Shown: positions 25,714 through 34,054, numbered from the stretch's first letter. The stretch is DNA of 64,000 bases from Streptomyces sp. NBC_01775 (GCF_035917675.1 NZ_CP109104.1:1612001-1676000); one strand, 5' to 3'. The notes: generated by a model not told the origin, from the letters alone. Numbers and translations are program-made.

Positions 25714-26604
25714 TCAAGCAGTCTGATCGCGACTGCCTGGCGTGTCGGCGGAGCCGCTCACGGGGTGCGGGGAGACGCGCGGTGCGGCAGCGGTCCAGGA
25801 GGCGAGAAGGCGCAGTCCGTCGTGGGAGGAAGTGCCGGGTGCGGCGGTCAGGGCGATGAGTTGCTGGTCCGGGTCGGCCGCGTCGGTCAACGTGGACCAC
25901 TCCAAGGCGAGCTCGCCGACGACCGGGTGGCGCATGGCCTTGGTGCCCGCGGTCCGCATGGCCACGCGGTGATCGCCCCACCACCCCCGGAAATCGGCGT
26001 CCCGCACCGACAGTTCCCCTACCAGCGCTGTCAGCCGTGGATTCGCCGGGTCATGGGCGGCCTCCATGCGCAGCTGCGCCACACAGGCCCGCGCCATGTA
26101 GTTCCAGTCGGCATACAGGGCCCGCACCGCCGGCTCGCAGAACACCAGGCGTACGAAGTTGCGCTGCTCGGCCGGAAGAAGCGCGAAGTCGGTGAACAGC
26201 GCGGTGGCCGGCGGATTCCAGGCCAGGATGTCGGTGCACCGGCCCAGGACGAGGGCCGGGGTGTTCGTGAGATCGTCGAGCAGTTGCCGCAACTGCGGCC
26301 GGACCCGCTGTGCGGGCCGCCGACGCGGCCGGCCGGCGTCCTTGCCCGAGAGACCGAAGAGATACGCACGTTCGTCCTCGCTGAGCCGCAGCACGCGTGC
26401 CAGGGCTTCCAGCACCGGCTCGGAGGCCCGTCGGCGCCCCTGCTCCAAGCGCGCGTAATAGTCGGGGCTGACCGATGCCAGCAGGGCGACTTCCTCCCGG
26501 CGCAGCCCCGAAACCCGTCGCCGTCCGTCGTCGGGGAGGCCGGCCGCCGCGGGACTCAGCTCCCTGCGCCGGGCCTTGAGGAAATCGCCCAGTTCGCTGC
26601 TCAT
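25714..26604 (-). CDS. XRE-family regulator with MmyB-like ligand-binding domain
   Basis: 296 residues, a paralogue-type match to the regulator at 12244. The helix-turn-helix carries LPDDGRRRVSGLRREEVALLASVSPDYYARLEQGRRRASEPVLEALARVLRLSEDERAYLFGLSG (about 23-88). The sensor domain has PALVLGRCTDILAWNPPATALF, RNFVRLVFCEPAVRALYADWNYMA and RHPVVGELALEWSTLTDAADPDQQLIALTAAPGTSSHDGLRLL. It diverges from an alpha/beta hydrolase gene; a TGTGAGGGG motif in the 90-bp gap resembles the half-site of the first regulator. This suggests autoregulation and control of the hydrolase. Confidence 0.9.
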   Translation of the reverse strand: MSSELGDFLKARRRELSPAAAGLPDDGRRRVSGLRREEVALLASVSPDYYARLEQGRRRASEPVLEALARVLRLSEDERAYLFGLSGKDAGRPRRRPAQRVRPQLRQLLDDLTNTPALVLGRCTDILAWNPPATALFTDFALLPAEQRNFVRLVFCEPAVRALYADWNYMARACVAQLRMEAAHDPANPRLTALVGELSVRDADFRGWWGDHRVAMRTAGTKAMRHPVVGELALEWSTLTDAADPDQQLIALTAAPGTSSHDGLRLLASWTAAAPRVSPHPVSGSADTPGSRDQTA

Positions 26605-26634
26605 GCGATCAAGTCTGACACCGAGGGCCGGGCC

Positions 26635-26658
26635 TGTGAGGGGGCCAGTCCTGTCCCC
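26635..26658. promoter_or_regulatory. Candidate operator of the second XRE/MmyB regulator
   Basis: TGTGAGGGGG followed by CCAGTC and CTGTCCCC lies between the regulator and the hydrolase. The first nine bases equal those of the site at 12187. The remainder also has the run of G then CAG/CTG-and-C layout of an interrupted inverted repeat. Confidence 0.5.
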
Positions 26659-26694
26659 TTATCCCGGCGCGCGATACCCACGAGGCTTGAGGCC

Positions 26695-27585
26695 ATGAAG
26701 ACAGACGTCACCTTCCACAGCGGCGACCTCACGCTCGCCGGCATCCTCTTCCTGCCCGACACACCCGCCGTCGGCCGGCTCCCGGCTGTCGTCGTCTCCC
26801 ACCCGGGCGGCGGCGTGAAAGAGCAGACGGCGAGCGTCTACGCCGAGCGCCTGGCCCGCGAGGGCTTCGCCGCTCTGGTCTTCGACCCGGCCTGCCAGGG
26901 CGAGAGCGAGGGCGAGCCACGCGGTCTGGAGAACCCCTTCCAACGCGCCGAGGACATCAAATCCGCCGTCAGCTTTCTGACCACCCGCGAGGAGATCGAT
27001 CCGGAGCGGATCGGCGCCCTGGGCATCTGCGCCTCCGGCGGCTATGTCCCTTACGCCGCTCAGACCGACCTGCGCGTCAAGGCCGTCGCCACGGTCAGTT
27101 CCGGAGACATAGGCACGGTGATGCGCGACGGTCTGGGCCGCACCCAGACCCCGGAGACCCTGCGCTCGATGCTCGAACTCGCCGGGGCCGCACGCACGGC
27201 CGAGGCCCGCGGCGAGGCCATTCCCCGGCAGGAATGGATCACCGAGGGAGTGGACGAAGAGACCTACGAGTACTACCGCACGCCGCGCGGCTACCACCCT
27301 CGCGCGGTCCAGCCCTGGCCCGTCCGCAACCTGGATCAGATGATCCAGTACGACTCCTATGCCCTGATCCACCTCATCTCGCCCCGCCCGCTCCTCATGA
27401 TCATCGGATCCGAGGCGAACACCGCCTACATCAGTCGCGAAGCCATCGAGAAGGCGGCCGAGCCCAAGGAACTCTTCGTCATCGACGGCGCCACCCACGT
27501 CTCCCTTTACGACAAGGACGAACATGTCACCCCGGCCGTCGCCAGACTCACCACCTTCTTCACCACTCACCTCGCCGCGGCCTGA
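26695..27585 (+). CDS. Alpha/beta hydrolase, dienelactone-hydrolase-like
   Basis: 296 residues from the ATG at 26695. The fold is recognisable from the oxyanion strand PAVVVSHPGGGVKEQ (30-43), the nucleophile elbow ALGICASGGY (108-117) and the late acid/His segment MIIGSEANTAY and DGATHVSLYD. At the elbow the residue after G-I is Cys112, so this may be a Cys nucleophile like that of dienelactone hydrolases, though Ser114 is adjacent. Members of this YcjY-like group are esterases of uncertain substrate. Divergent XRE/MmyB regulation is likely. Confidence 0.82.
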   Translation: MKTDVTFHSGDLTLAGILFLPDTPAVGRLPAVVVSHPGGGVKEQTASVYAERLAREGFAALVFDPACQGESEGEPRGLENPFQRAEDIKSAVSFLTTREEIDPERIGALGICASGGYVPYAAQTDLRVKAVATVSSGDIGTVMRDGLGRTQTPETLRSMLELAGAARTAEARGEAIPRQEWITEGVDEETYEYYRTPRGYHPRAVQPWPVRNLDQMIQYDSYALIHLISPRPLLMIIGSEANTAYISREAIEKAAEPKELFVIDGATHVSLYDKDEHVTPAVARLTTFFTTHLAAA

Positions 27586-27619
27586 AGCATGGCAAGCACT
27601 TCGCCCCACGTCGTGGCGG

Positions 27620-27916
27620 GTGGCGGTTCTCGATCGTCACGACCGTCTCGGCGCCGTGGGCTGTCATACGTTCGCCGACCTCGTCCGGGTTGTCGACCTC
27701 GATCTCCAGCAGAACAGCGGAGCCGCCCAGATCATCTGGTGAGATCCACCCCCACGCCGAAACAGCGGGTGAGACCCGGAAGGAGGAACCACCCAGGCGG
27801 TGCTCCACGACGGTAGGCCGCCCGTCGTCGCCCGGCGCACGGAACACCTCCTCGGCGCCGAGGAAGTCCTGGCAGTACGCCGACGCACGGTCGGGGTCGG
27901 ACACGATCAGGCGAGG
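27620..27916 (-). pseudogene. Truncated VOC (glyoxalase/bleomycin-resistance) gene
   Basis: The minus-strand frame LIVSDPDRASAYCQDFLGAEEVFR ... SPDDLGGSAVLLEIEVDNPDEVGERMTAHGAETVVTIENR is the central 95 residues of a VOC-fold protein. A stop lies six codons before the recognisable start, and after ENR the expected R-x-G-x-L-R-DPFGH-W metal-ligand end is replaced by unrelated sequence running into the hydrolase stop. Both ends are missing, so it is a remnant. It lies between the hydrolase and the exonuclease. Confidence 0.75.
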
Positions 27917-28489
27917 CTAGGTCCGGCGGCCGGGCCAGCTTCCGTGGTCGATGAGGTGGAGCACGAGCGCGCCGATGTTCCAGGCGTCGTCCGCGCCGTT
28001 GTGGTGGCGTCCTTCGAGGGGAAGGCCGACCCGGCGGAGAGCTCGGGCCATGCCCGGCCTGCTCTTCAGCCCGTGCGCCTCGGAGAAGACGGCCTTGGCG
28101 TTGATGTGACGGGGAGCGAAGGGATACGGGACATCCGCCCCGGAGCACTGGCGCTGGAACTGCTTGCGGTCGTAGTCGCCCCAGCTCGCCCAGCGGCGCG
28201 AGGCTCCCCGGTGACGCTCGGCGAGCGTCGCGCACGCCGTACGGAAGTCCACGCCTCCGTCGACCTCCTCCTGGCTGAGACCGGTCAGCCGATGGCAGAA
28301 GTCGCTTACGCGTGAGGTCCCGGGGCGTACGAGAATCCGGTCGCGTGCGGTGCGCTCACGGGTCTCGACGTCGACGACGCACAGCCCGATCTCGATGATT
28401 TCGCTGACCTGCCCCTCCGGCGCGTCGAACTCCCAGCAGGTGGCTTCGACGTCGATCACGTTGAGAAAGCGTGCGTGGTCGGGCTTCAT
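27917..28489 (-). CDS. DEDDh 3'-5' exonuclease, ERI1/KapD-like
   Basis: 190 residues from the ATG at 28487-28489; an earlier start 35 codons upstream has unrelated sequence. Exo motif I is VIDVEATCWE (Asp13, Glu15). SEIIEIGLCVVD, FCHRLTGLSQEEVD (motif II) and HHNGADDAWNIGALVLHL (motif III, with the His and last Asp) complete the DEDDh metal site. SWGDYDRKQFQRQC is typical of the ERI1/KapD branch, which trims structured RNA or DNA ends. It is compact, without an extra domain, and is the last gene of a leftward run with the aminotransferase (108 bp apart). Confidence 0.9.
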   Translation of the reverse strand: MKPDHARFLNVIDVEATCWEFDAPEGQVSEIIEIGLCVVDVETRERTARDRILVRPGTSRVSDFCHRLTGLSQEEVDGGVDFRTACATLAERHRGASRRWASWGDYDRKQFQRQCSGADVPYPFAPRHINAKAVFSEAHGLKSRPGMARALRRVGLPLEGRHHNGADDAWNIGALVLHLIDHGSWPGRRT

Positions 28490-28597
28490 CAGCCGGAGCG
28501 TACGGAACGGGGCGTTGGGGCCGCACCCCGGTTTCCCCGGCCGCGGCGCGCAGGTCACTGCCGGGCGGCGAGAGCGCGGTGGCGCCGCGCTCACTCG

Positions 28598-29377
28598 TCA
28601 CACGCGCTCGCCGGGGTCCGCCCGGTACGCGTGCTGGATTTCGCGCAGGAGGGGGTGATCCACGGCCATTTCGGTGGCGCCGATCGCGGAGAGGGGGCGC
28701 ACGCCGACCGTGGTGTTGGTGGCGAAGGCCGCCTCCGCCTCCTGGGCGTCCTGGAGGGTGACGGGCGCCGTGACGTGCTGGTGCGCGGAGCGGCGGACCA
28801 GAGCCATGGTGACGCCGGGCAGTACGTCCGCCTGTGGCCAGACGATCCGTCCCGCGCGGATCAGACCCACGTTCCACGTGCCGCCTTCGGACACCGTGCC
28901 GTCCGGCCCGTGGAAGAGCGCGTCGTCGAAACCGGCTCGCTGGGCGGTCCGGCGGGCGTACAGGGCGCCGAAGAGGCCGAGGTGCTTGACGTGGGGCAGG
29001 TCGCGGGCGTACTCAACAGGGCGCACCCGCAGGGGCGGTGGCGACAGCGGTCCGGCCTCGCGGGTGGTGACCAGCACACTGGGGCAGCCGCTGTCGGCGG
29101 GACGCCCCACCTCCAGCTCCGGGTCGAAGACCGTGACGCGCGCGACCAGCGCCCCCGTCGTCCCCGCGACCGCCTGGCGGAGGTGGCCGCGCACCTCCCC
29201 TGGGTCCAGCTCGGCGTCGAAGACGGTCCGGCAGTCGCGGACCAGGCGCTCCAGGTGGAGTTCGATGCCTCGCGCGAGCTGGTTGTCGACCCGCACGGAC
29301 GTGAAGTGGCCGTAGCCGACGAGGGCGAGCTTCCGCAGCGTCTCCATGTCGACAGCTCGGCCGTTCAGTTGGTTCAT
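28598..29377 (-). CDS. Class IV (BCAT/lyase-fold) aminotransferase-type protein
   Basis: 259 residues from the ATG at 29375-29377. It has the fold-type IV PLP pattern: GYGHFTSVRVDNQLARGIELHLERL (22-46, the position of the phosphate-binding Arg), HVKHLGLFGALYARRTAQRAGFDDALFHGPDGTVSEGGTWNVGLI with the probable Schiff-base Lys in HVKH, and the late LPGVTMALV. The second half is like 4-amino-4-deoxychorismate lyase and D-amino acid aminotransferase. Such orphan members are hard to assign; no folate or amino acid gene is adjacent. The gene diverges from the unknown 29530 gene with 152 bp between them. Confidence 0.85.
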   Translation of the reverse strand: MNQLNGRAVDMETLRKLALVGYGHFTSVRVDNQLARGIELHLERLVRDCRTVFDAELDPGEVRGHLRQAVAGTTGALVARVTVFDPELEVGRPADSGCPSVLVTTREAGPLSPPPLRVRPVEYARDLPHVKHLGLFGALYARRTAQRAGFDDALFHGPDGTVSEGGTWNVGLIRAGRIVWPQADVLPGVTMALVRRSAHQHVTAPVTLQDAQEAEAAFATNTTVGVRPLSAIGATEMAVDHPLLREIQHAYRADPGERV

Positions 29378-29529
29378 CCGCACAGGATGCCCGGCGCCCG
29401 GCCGGAATGTCTCAGGGGGCAGCGGCCCGTCGCAAGAGGCGATCCGCGAAGCTGTGGGAACCGTGAACGGCCGTGGTCCGCTCCCTGTAGGCTCCGCCGA
29501 ATCATTAGCGTGAACTTCAGAGGTGCACA

Positions 29530-30615
29530 TTGACGGAAGCAGAGCTTCGCCTCATTGCCCCGCTCGAAGCCATGGAGCACCTGTTCGCGCTGTGGCTGCC
29601 GCGATGGCGTCTGGCGGTCGCCGTCGGCAAAGCTCCGGCGTCCTACGAGGACGAGTGGACCGTCGCGCCCTCCCTGGCCAAGGTGTCGGCCTACGGGGCG
29701 TTCCCGTCGACGTTCGCCGACTCCGCCGGGGAGCGCCATCCGGTGGCTGTCGAGCGGTTCGACATCGACGACCCGGACGAGACATCCGACAGCCCCCTGC
29801 ACGCCTCGTGGGGCCTGCCGTCCCCGGGTGCGGAGCAGGCGTTCGCGTTGCTCATCGAAGCGATGGAGTCGGGACCCGGCGGCCTGGACCGGCGAGGCCG
29901 GGCGCTCGCCGGTTACCTGGCCGGTTACCTGACGGCATTCGGTACGGACCTGCTGCGGATCTCGGTGGCCGCCGAGCCGGGCGGCCCCGCGCTGGACGAC
30001 GAGCTGCACCTGCTGGTGCGCTCCGGCGAGGGGACGACGCGCCTGGCGCTGGCCTCCGCCCCGGTCGCCCCCGACGTCAACGATGTTCCCGAGTACCGGA
30101 TCGCCTGCGTCACGACACTGCTGAGCGAATTCTTCCGGATCAACAACAACGACGAGGTGACCTTCGAGGTGACCTTCGGAACCCACGACATCGACCTGAA
30201 CGTCGCCGACCCCGACGCCGCGTTCCGCGCGGGCTGGACCGGAGACGAAGACTGGCTGATCGGGGAGGAGGGCGACGACGAAACCGACGACGTCCTCCGG
30301 CCGCTGGACGCCGCCTCCCTGAAAGCCGCCCTGACCGAGTCCGAGCTGAACATGGTCGCGGCGGCCCGGGCCCAGACCCTGGTCTGGGAGTTCGACTCCA
30401 CGACGCCGGAGATCCCCGGCGATGAGCTGGTCTCCTGGCTTGCCCGCGACCTCCTCGAAGCGATCGTCACCGAGACCACCGGGGCGCCCGGCATCCCACC
30501 CGTTCTCGCCTACGCCAAGAATTTCCCTCTCGAATCGGTCCTGGACGGCGAGGAGGACTCCGGCCTCCTCCTGGTCGGGGCACAACACACCGCCCTCATC
30601 TCCATCCGGGGTTAG
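29530..30615 (+). CDS. Hypothetical acidic protein
   Basis: 361 residues from a TTG with AGAGGTG upstream. I do not recognise the family. The protein is markedly acidic, especially at about 235-270 (GWTGDEDWLIGEEGDDETDDVLRPLD), lacks a signal peptide and membrane segments, and has no zinc or nucleotide-binding motif. The middle part (RIACVTTLLSEFFRINNNDEVTFEVTFGTHDIDL) suggests alternating strands. It is codon-biased like its neighbours. It is followed after 43 bp by an NAD(P)-binding protein gene on the same strand, so a loose operon is possible. Confidence 0.7.
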   Translation: MTEAELRLIAPLEAMEHLFALWLPRWRLAVAVGKAPASYEDEWTVAPSLAKVSAYGAFPSTFADSAGERHPVAVERFDIDDPDETSDSPLHASWGLPSPGAEQAFALLIEAMESGPGGLDRRGRALAGYLAGYLTAFGTDLLRISVAAEPGGPALDDELHLLVRSGEGTTRLALASAPVAPDVNDVPEYRIACVTTLLSEFFRINNNDEVTFEVTFGTHDIDLNVADPDAAFRAGWTGDEDWLIGEEGDDETDDVLRPLDAASLKAALTESELNMVAAARAQTLVWEFDSTTPEIPGDELVSWLARDLLEAIVTETTGAPGIPPVLAYAKNFPLESVLDGEEDSGLLLVGAQHTALISIRG

Positions 30616-30658
30616 CGTGCTGTGACCGCACCGGTTTGCCTTCTCCCCCGGAGCGCTC

Positions 30659-31351
30659 ATGCGTGTGATCATCTTCGGCGCGTCCGGCCTCGTGGGACAG
30701 GGCGCGCTGCGAGCCTGTCTCCTCGACGAGAGAGTCGAGGAGATCCTGGCCGTCGTCCGCCGGCCCTTGAACAGCGGGCATGCGAAGGTCCGGGAGATCG
30801 TGCACGCGGACTTCACCGACTACACGGCGATCCAGGACCGGCTCAGCGACCTGGATGCCTGCTTGTTCTGCCTGGGCGTCTCCTCCATCGGGACCGGCGA
30901 GGAGGAGTACAGCCGCATCACCCGCGACTACACGCTCGCCGCGGCCCGCGCCCTGGCCGCCGCCAGCCCCTCGCTGACCTTCGTCTACGTATCCGGCCAG
31001 GGCACCGACAGCACCGAGAGCGGCAGGCTCATGTGGGCGCGGGTCAAGGGCCGGACCGAGAACGAGCTGCTGGCGATGCCCTTCCACGCCTACATGTTCC
31101 GCCCCGGATACATCCAGCCCGTCAACGGCGTCGTCTCCAGGACGCGGCTGTATCGCGCGCTCTACCGCGTCGCGTCCTGGCTGTACCCGACACTGCGCCG
31201 CCTCGCGCCCGACCACGTCACCACCACGGAAATCCTGGGGCGCGCGATGGTTGCCGTCACCGGTCTGAAGGGTGACGGCCCCACTATCCTCCGCGTCCCG
31301 GACATCAACCGGCTCGGCGCCGGGCCCGCGAGAGGAGCCGGCCGCGTATGA
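30659..31351 (+). CDS. NAD(P)-binding Rossmann protein (atypical SDR/NmrA-like)
   Basis: 230 residues. The N-terminus VIIFGASGLVGQGALRACL (3-21) is the GxxGxxG dinucleotide motif of atypical SDRs. LDACLFCLGVSS, SLTFVYVSGQGTD and FHAYMFRPGYIQPV follow as strands 4-6, with Tyr/Lys of the classic site replaced, as is normal in NmrA/YwnB-like proteins. It overlaps the next gene by 4 bp (ATGA), and the start follows CCCCCGGAG. These proteins may be redox sensors or epimerase-like enzymes; function unknown. Confidence 0.85.
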   Translation: MRVIIFGASGLVGQGALRACLLDERVEEILAVVRRPLNSGHAKVREIVHADFTDYTAIQDRLSDLDACLFCLGVSSIGTGEEEYSRITRDYTLAAARALAAASPSLTFVYVSGQGTDSTESGRLMWARVKGRTENELLAMPFHAYMFRPGYIQPVNGVVSRTRLYRALYRVASWLYPTLRRLAPDHVTTTEILGRAMVAVTGLKGDGPTILRVPDINRLGAGPARGAGRV

Positions 31352-32114
31352 CCGCCGCCCCGCACGGACCCGCCGGCGCCGTCGGCGCCGTCGGCGCTTC
31401 CAGCGCTTCCGCTCCCCACGGCACCCTTGACGCCTACGGCGCCTATACGCGCCTGGTCCTGGAGACGATGCCGCGCGAGTCCCGGATCGGTCTCACCCTG
31501 GGCTTCGTGCGAACCTTCGGCATTCCGGACATCGCCCATGTGCTGCACGGCACAGGGCGGATGACCAGCGAGCCGCGCAGCCGGGCCAAGGCGACCGGCG
31601 CGGCCATGTTCACCCTCATCGGCCAGGGGCTGGACAGCGAGGGGGGGCGGCGAACCGTCCAGCACCTGCGCAAGGTGCATGAACGGCCCGGCATCACACC
31701 TGAGTTGTTGGACTACGTCCTGGCGTGCTTCACCGTGTGCCCGCTCCGGTTCATCGACAGCCATGGGCACCGCTCCGCCACTCACGACGAGCGGGCGGCG
31801 GCGTACCCTTCCACCGGGACCTGTCGGCGGCGCTGGGCCTCCCGGCTCCCCGGGACGGCCAGTTGAAGGGGGTGGAGGGGGTGGAGCGCTGGATGCGCGC
31901 CTACGAGCGCCGCCACTTCGCTCCGACCGAGGCGGGGCGGGCGCTGTGGAAGTCCGCCGGCCGAGGGCTGCTGGCGGCCCGCCTGCCCGCCCCGCTGGCG
32001 CCGCTCGCCTCGGCGGTGGCGGCCTCCTTGCTGGACGAGCCGCTGCGTACGGCGCTGGGAGTGCGCCGCCCGCCCGCGCCGGTACGCGCCCTGGCCGCTC
32101 TCGCGCTGCGCTGA
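31348..32114 (+). pseudogene. MpaB-family (DUF2236) oxygenase gene with a frameshift
   Basis: The first 152 codons read LDAYGAYTRLVLETMPRESRIGLTLGFVRTFGIPDIAHVLHGTGRMTSEPRSRAKATGAAMFTLIGQGLDSEGGRR ... LDYVLACFTVCPLRFIDSHGHRSATHDERAAAY, then the frame goes out of register near 31808. FHRDLSAALGLPAPRDG ... AYERRHFAPTEAGRALWKS ... LASAVAASLLDEPLRTALGVRRPPAPVRALAALALR continues in another frame to a TGA at 32112. Joining the two restores a full-length member, so one base has been lost or two inserted; a sequencing error is also possible. MpaB-like proteins are heme-dependent oxygenases or related helical enzymes. Translation is coupled to the preceding gene. Confidence 0.75.
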
Positions 32115-32135
32115 CGGGGGCGTCAGCCGGGCGTC

Positions 32136-32603
32136 TCAGGCCTCGGTGTGCCGCCCGGCGTCGGGGTGGACCGCGTCGCGGATGAGGCGCAAGGTCTCGG
32201 TGAAGTCCGACAGTTGGCCGGGCGTGAGCAGGCCGGTGAAGCACCGCTCGATCGTCTCCAGGTGCTCGGGGAGGATGTGGTCGAGCCGGGCGGCACCTTC
32301 GTCGGTCAGGACCGCGTACGTGCTGCGCCGGTCGCCGGGGCTCGGCTCGCGACGGGCCAGGCCGTCGCGTTGCAGGCGGTCGACGACGCGGGTGATGCCG
32401 CTGGTCGACAGGGAGGTCTGGGCGGCGAGGTCGCTCAGCCGCAGCCGTCGCCCCGGTGACCGCCGGAGCCGGACCAGGGCGTCGAAGTCCAGCACCGACA
32501 GGCCCGCTCTGCCGACGGGCTCTGCCAGTTTCGCCATGAGCCCGTCGCGGGCCTCCAGGAACAGGCCCGTCGCGGTGAGCCGGGGGTCGTCGAACGCGTC
32601 CAT
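32136..32603 (-). CDS. MarR-family regulator
   Basis: 155 residues. The winged-helix core is LSVLDFDALVRLRRSPGRRLRLSDLAAQTSLSTSGITRVVDRLQRDGLARREPSPGDRRSTYAVLTDEGAARL (about 35-107), framed by the helices used for dimerisation. MarR proteins are usually repressors released by phenolic or oxidised ligands. It diverges from a SnoaL-like gene with 108 bp between the start codons, containing a 17-bp inverted repeat that overlaps the probable promoters on both sides, so mutual and autoregulation is likely. Confidence 0.92.
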   Translation of the reverse strand: MDAFDDPRLTATGLFLEARDGLMAKLAEPVGRAGLSVLDFDALVRLRRSPGRRLRLSDLAAQTSLSTSGITRVVDRLQRDGLARREPSPGDRRSTYAVLTDEGAARLDHILPEHLETIERCFTGLLTPGQLSDFTETLRLIRDAVHPDAGRHTEA

Positions 32604-32636
32604 ACCGGCACCCTACCCCGTTGTTTGTCATGGGGA

Positions 32637-32698
32637 TAGTTGACGTGAGGAATATTCACCGGTAGTACTTCCCCCAGCGACATTCCTCACGTCAACTA
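32637..32698. promoter_or_regulatory. Inverted-repeat operator between marR and the SnoaL-like gene
   Basis: TAGTTGACGTGAGGAAT (32637-32653) is repeated exactly in inverted orientation at 32682-32698 (ATTCCTCACGTCAACTA). Each arm includes TTGAC, which can also serve as a -35 on its own strand, so a bound MarR dimer at either arm would block a promoter. The 28-bp spacer contains ATTCACCGG and GTAGTACT. Confidence 0.8.
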
Positions 32699-32711
32699 AT
32701 TGGAGAGCGTC

Positions 32712-33122
32712 ATGACCGACACCGCCACCGCGACGACCCGCGCGACCGTCGACGAGTTCTACCGCCTCCTGGGCAGCGGCGAACTGGAGGGCGTGCTCGA
32801 CCTGTTCGCCGAGCAGGTCGACTGGAACATCTACGGCGCCGACACCGTGCCCTGGGCCGGCCGCCGTTCGACCCGCGCCGAGGTCGCCGAGTTCCTCACC
32901 ACCTTGCCCGGACACCTGGAGCGCGAGGAGTTCGAGGTGACGCGACTGCTCGTGGACGGCGACGACGCGGTCGCGCTCGGCCACATGCGCCAGAAGGTCA
33001 AGCGGACGGGCAAGCCCTTCGCCTCCCCCTTCGCCTTCCACTTCACCGTCCAGGAAGGCAGGATCACCCGCTATCACACCTACGAGGACAGCCACGCCCT
33101 CGCCGAGGCGATGAGCGACTAG
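32712..33122 (+). CDS. SnoaL-like/NTF2-fold protein
   Basis: 136 residues from an ATG with GGAGAG upstream. It has the order helix-helix-beta of the ketosteroid-isomerase-like fold: VDEFYRLLGSGELEGVLDLFAEQVDWNIYGADTVPWAGRRSTRAEVAEFL, then FEVTRLLVDGDDAVALGHMRQKVKRTGKPFASPFAFHFTVQEGRITRYHTYEDSHALAEAM. The FxVxxGRIxRYHxYEDS end is the typical signature. These proteins are either small enzymes (isomerases, hydroxylase accessory) or binding proteins. It is the presumed target of the divergent MarR regulator. The substrate is unknown. Confidence 0.88.
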   Translation: MTDTATATTRATVDEFYRLLGSGELEGVLDLFAEQVDWNIYGADTVPWAGRRSTRAEVAEFLTTLPGHLEREEFEVTRLLVDGDDAVALGHMRQKVKRTGKPFASPFAFHFTVQEGRITRYHTYEDSHALAEAMSD

Positions 33123-33216
33123 GTGTGTTGTCACATTCCCGTCCGCCCCCGCGACGCCAAGCACGCACCTGACGCCTCGGGGCCGGCAGCGGGGGGCGCG
33201 GCGAGTGCGGGTGAGG

Positions 33217-33837
33217 CTACGCGAAGCGGGTGGGGTCGCCCGCTCCCTCCCGCACGATCTCGGGCTCGCCGCCGGAGAAGTCCACGACCGTGGTCGGCTC
33301 GGTACCGCAGTCGCCCGAATCGAGTACGGCGTCCACCACGTGGTCGAGCCGCTCCTTGATCTCCCAGCCCTGGGTCAGCGGCTCCTCCTCGTCCGGGAGG
33401 AGGAGGGTGCTGGAGAGCAGCGGCTCGCCGAGTTCGGCCAGCAGCGCCTGGGTGACGACGTGGTCGGGGATACGGACCCCGACCGTCTTCTTCTTCGGGT
33501 GCAGCAACTGGCGGGGCACCTCCTTCGTCGCGGGGAGGATGAAGGTGTAGCGGCCCGGCGTCGCCGCCTTGACCGCGCGGAACACATCGTTGTCGACGTG
33601 TACGAACTGGCCCAGCTGAGCGAAGTTCTGGCACACGAGGGTGAAGTGGTGACGATCGTCGAGGTTCCGGATGGACCGGATCCGGGCGATGCCGTCCCGG
33701 CTGCCCAGCCGGCACCCGAGCGCGAAACAGGAGTCCGTGGGATACGCGATGAGCGCGCCGTCCCGAATGCTGTCGGCCACGGCGTTGATGGTGCGCCGCT
33801 GCGGGTTCTCGGGGTGCACGTCGAAGTACTTCGCCAT
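33217..33837 (-). CDS. Sua5/YciO/YrdC-family protein, YciO-like
   Basis: 206 residues. IAYPTDSCFALGCRLGS (30-46) and GRYTFILPATKEVPRQL are the dsRNA-binding/nucleotide-binding segments of the YrdC fold; KKKTVGVRIPDHVVTQALLAELGEPLLSSTLLLP (about 115-148) is characteristic. TsaC/Sua5 make threonylcarbamoyl-AMP for tRNA modification, while the YciO branch is a close relative whose job is less clear. The end without a Sua5 domain and LLSSTLL in place of SANxSG favours YciO. Adjacent genes give no clue. Confidence 0.88.
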   Translation of the reverse strand: MAKYFDVHPENPQRRTINAVADSIRDGALIAYPTDSCFALGCRLGSRDGIARIRSIRNLDDRHHFTLVCQNFAQLGQFVHVDNDVFRAVKAATPGRYTFILPATKEVPRQLLHPKKKTVGVRIPDHVVTQALLAELGEPLLSSTLLLPDEEEPLTQGWEIKERLDHVVDAVLDSGDCGTEPTTVVDFSGGEPEIVREGAGDPTRFA

Positions 33838-34054
33838 CCGTCGACCCTATGCCACCAGGGCGGGCGCGTCAGATCCCGAAGAGGTCCCGGCACGGGTCAG
33901 GGGCGTGGACGCCGCCCGCCGCATACACGGACAGCCCGGGATTCAGCCGACGTGGACGGGGGCGGCGGGCCGGGTCCGGTTCGGCGGCGCGCTCGCCCCA
34001 CGCGCCCGCGAGGTACGGGAGGTGTTCTCGCGGTGGAAGCCGGAGCGACCCGCA

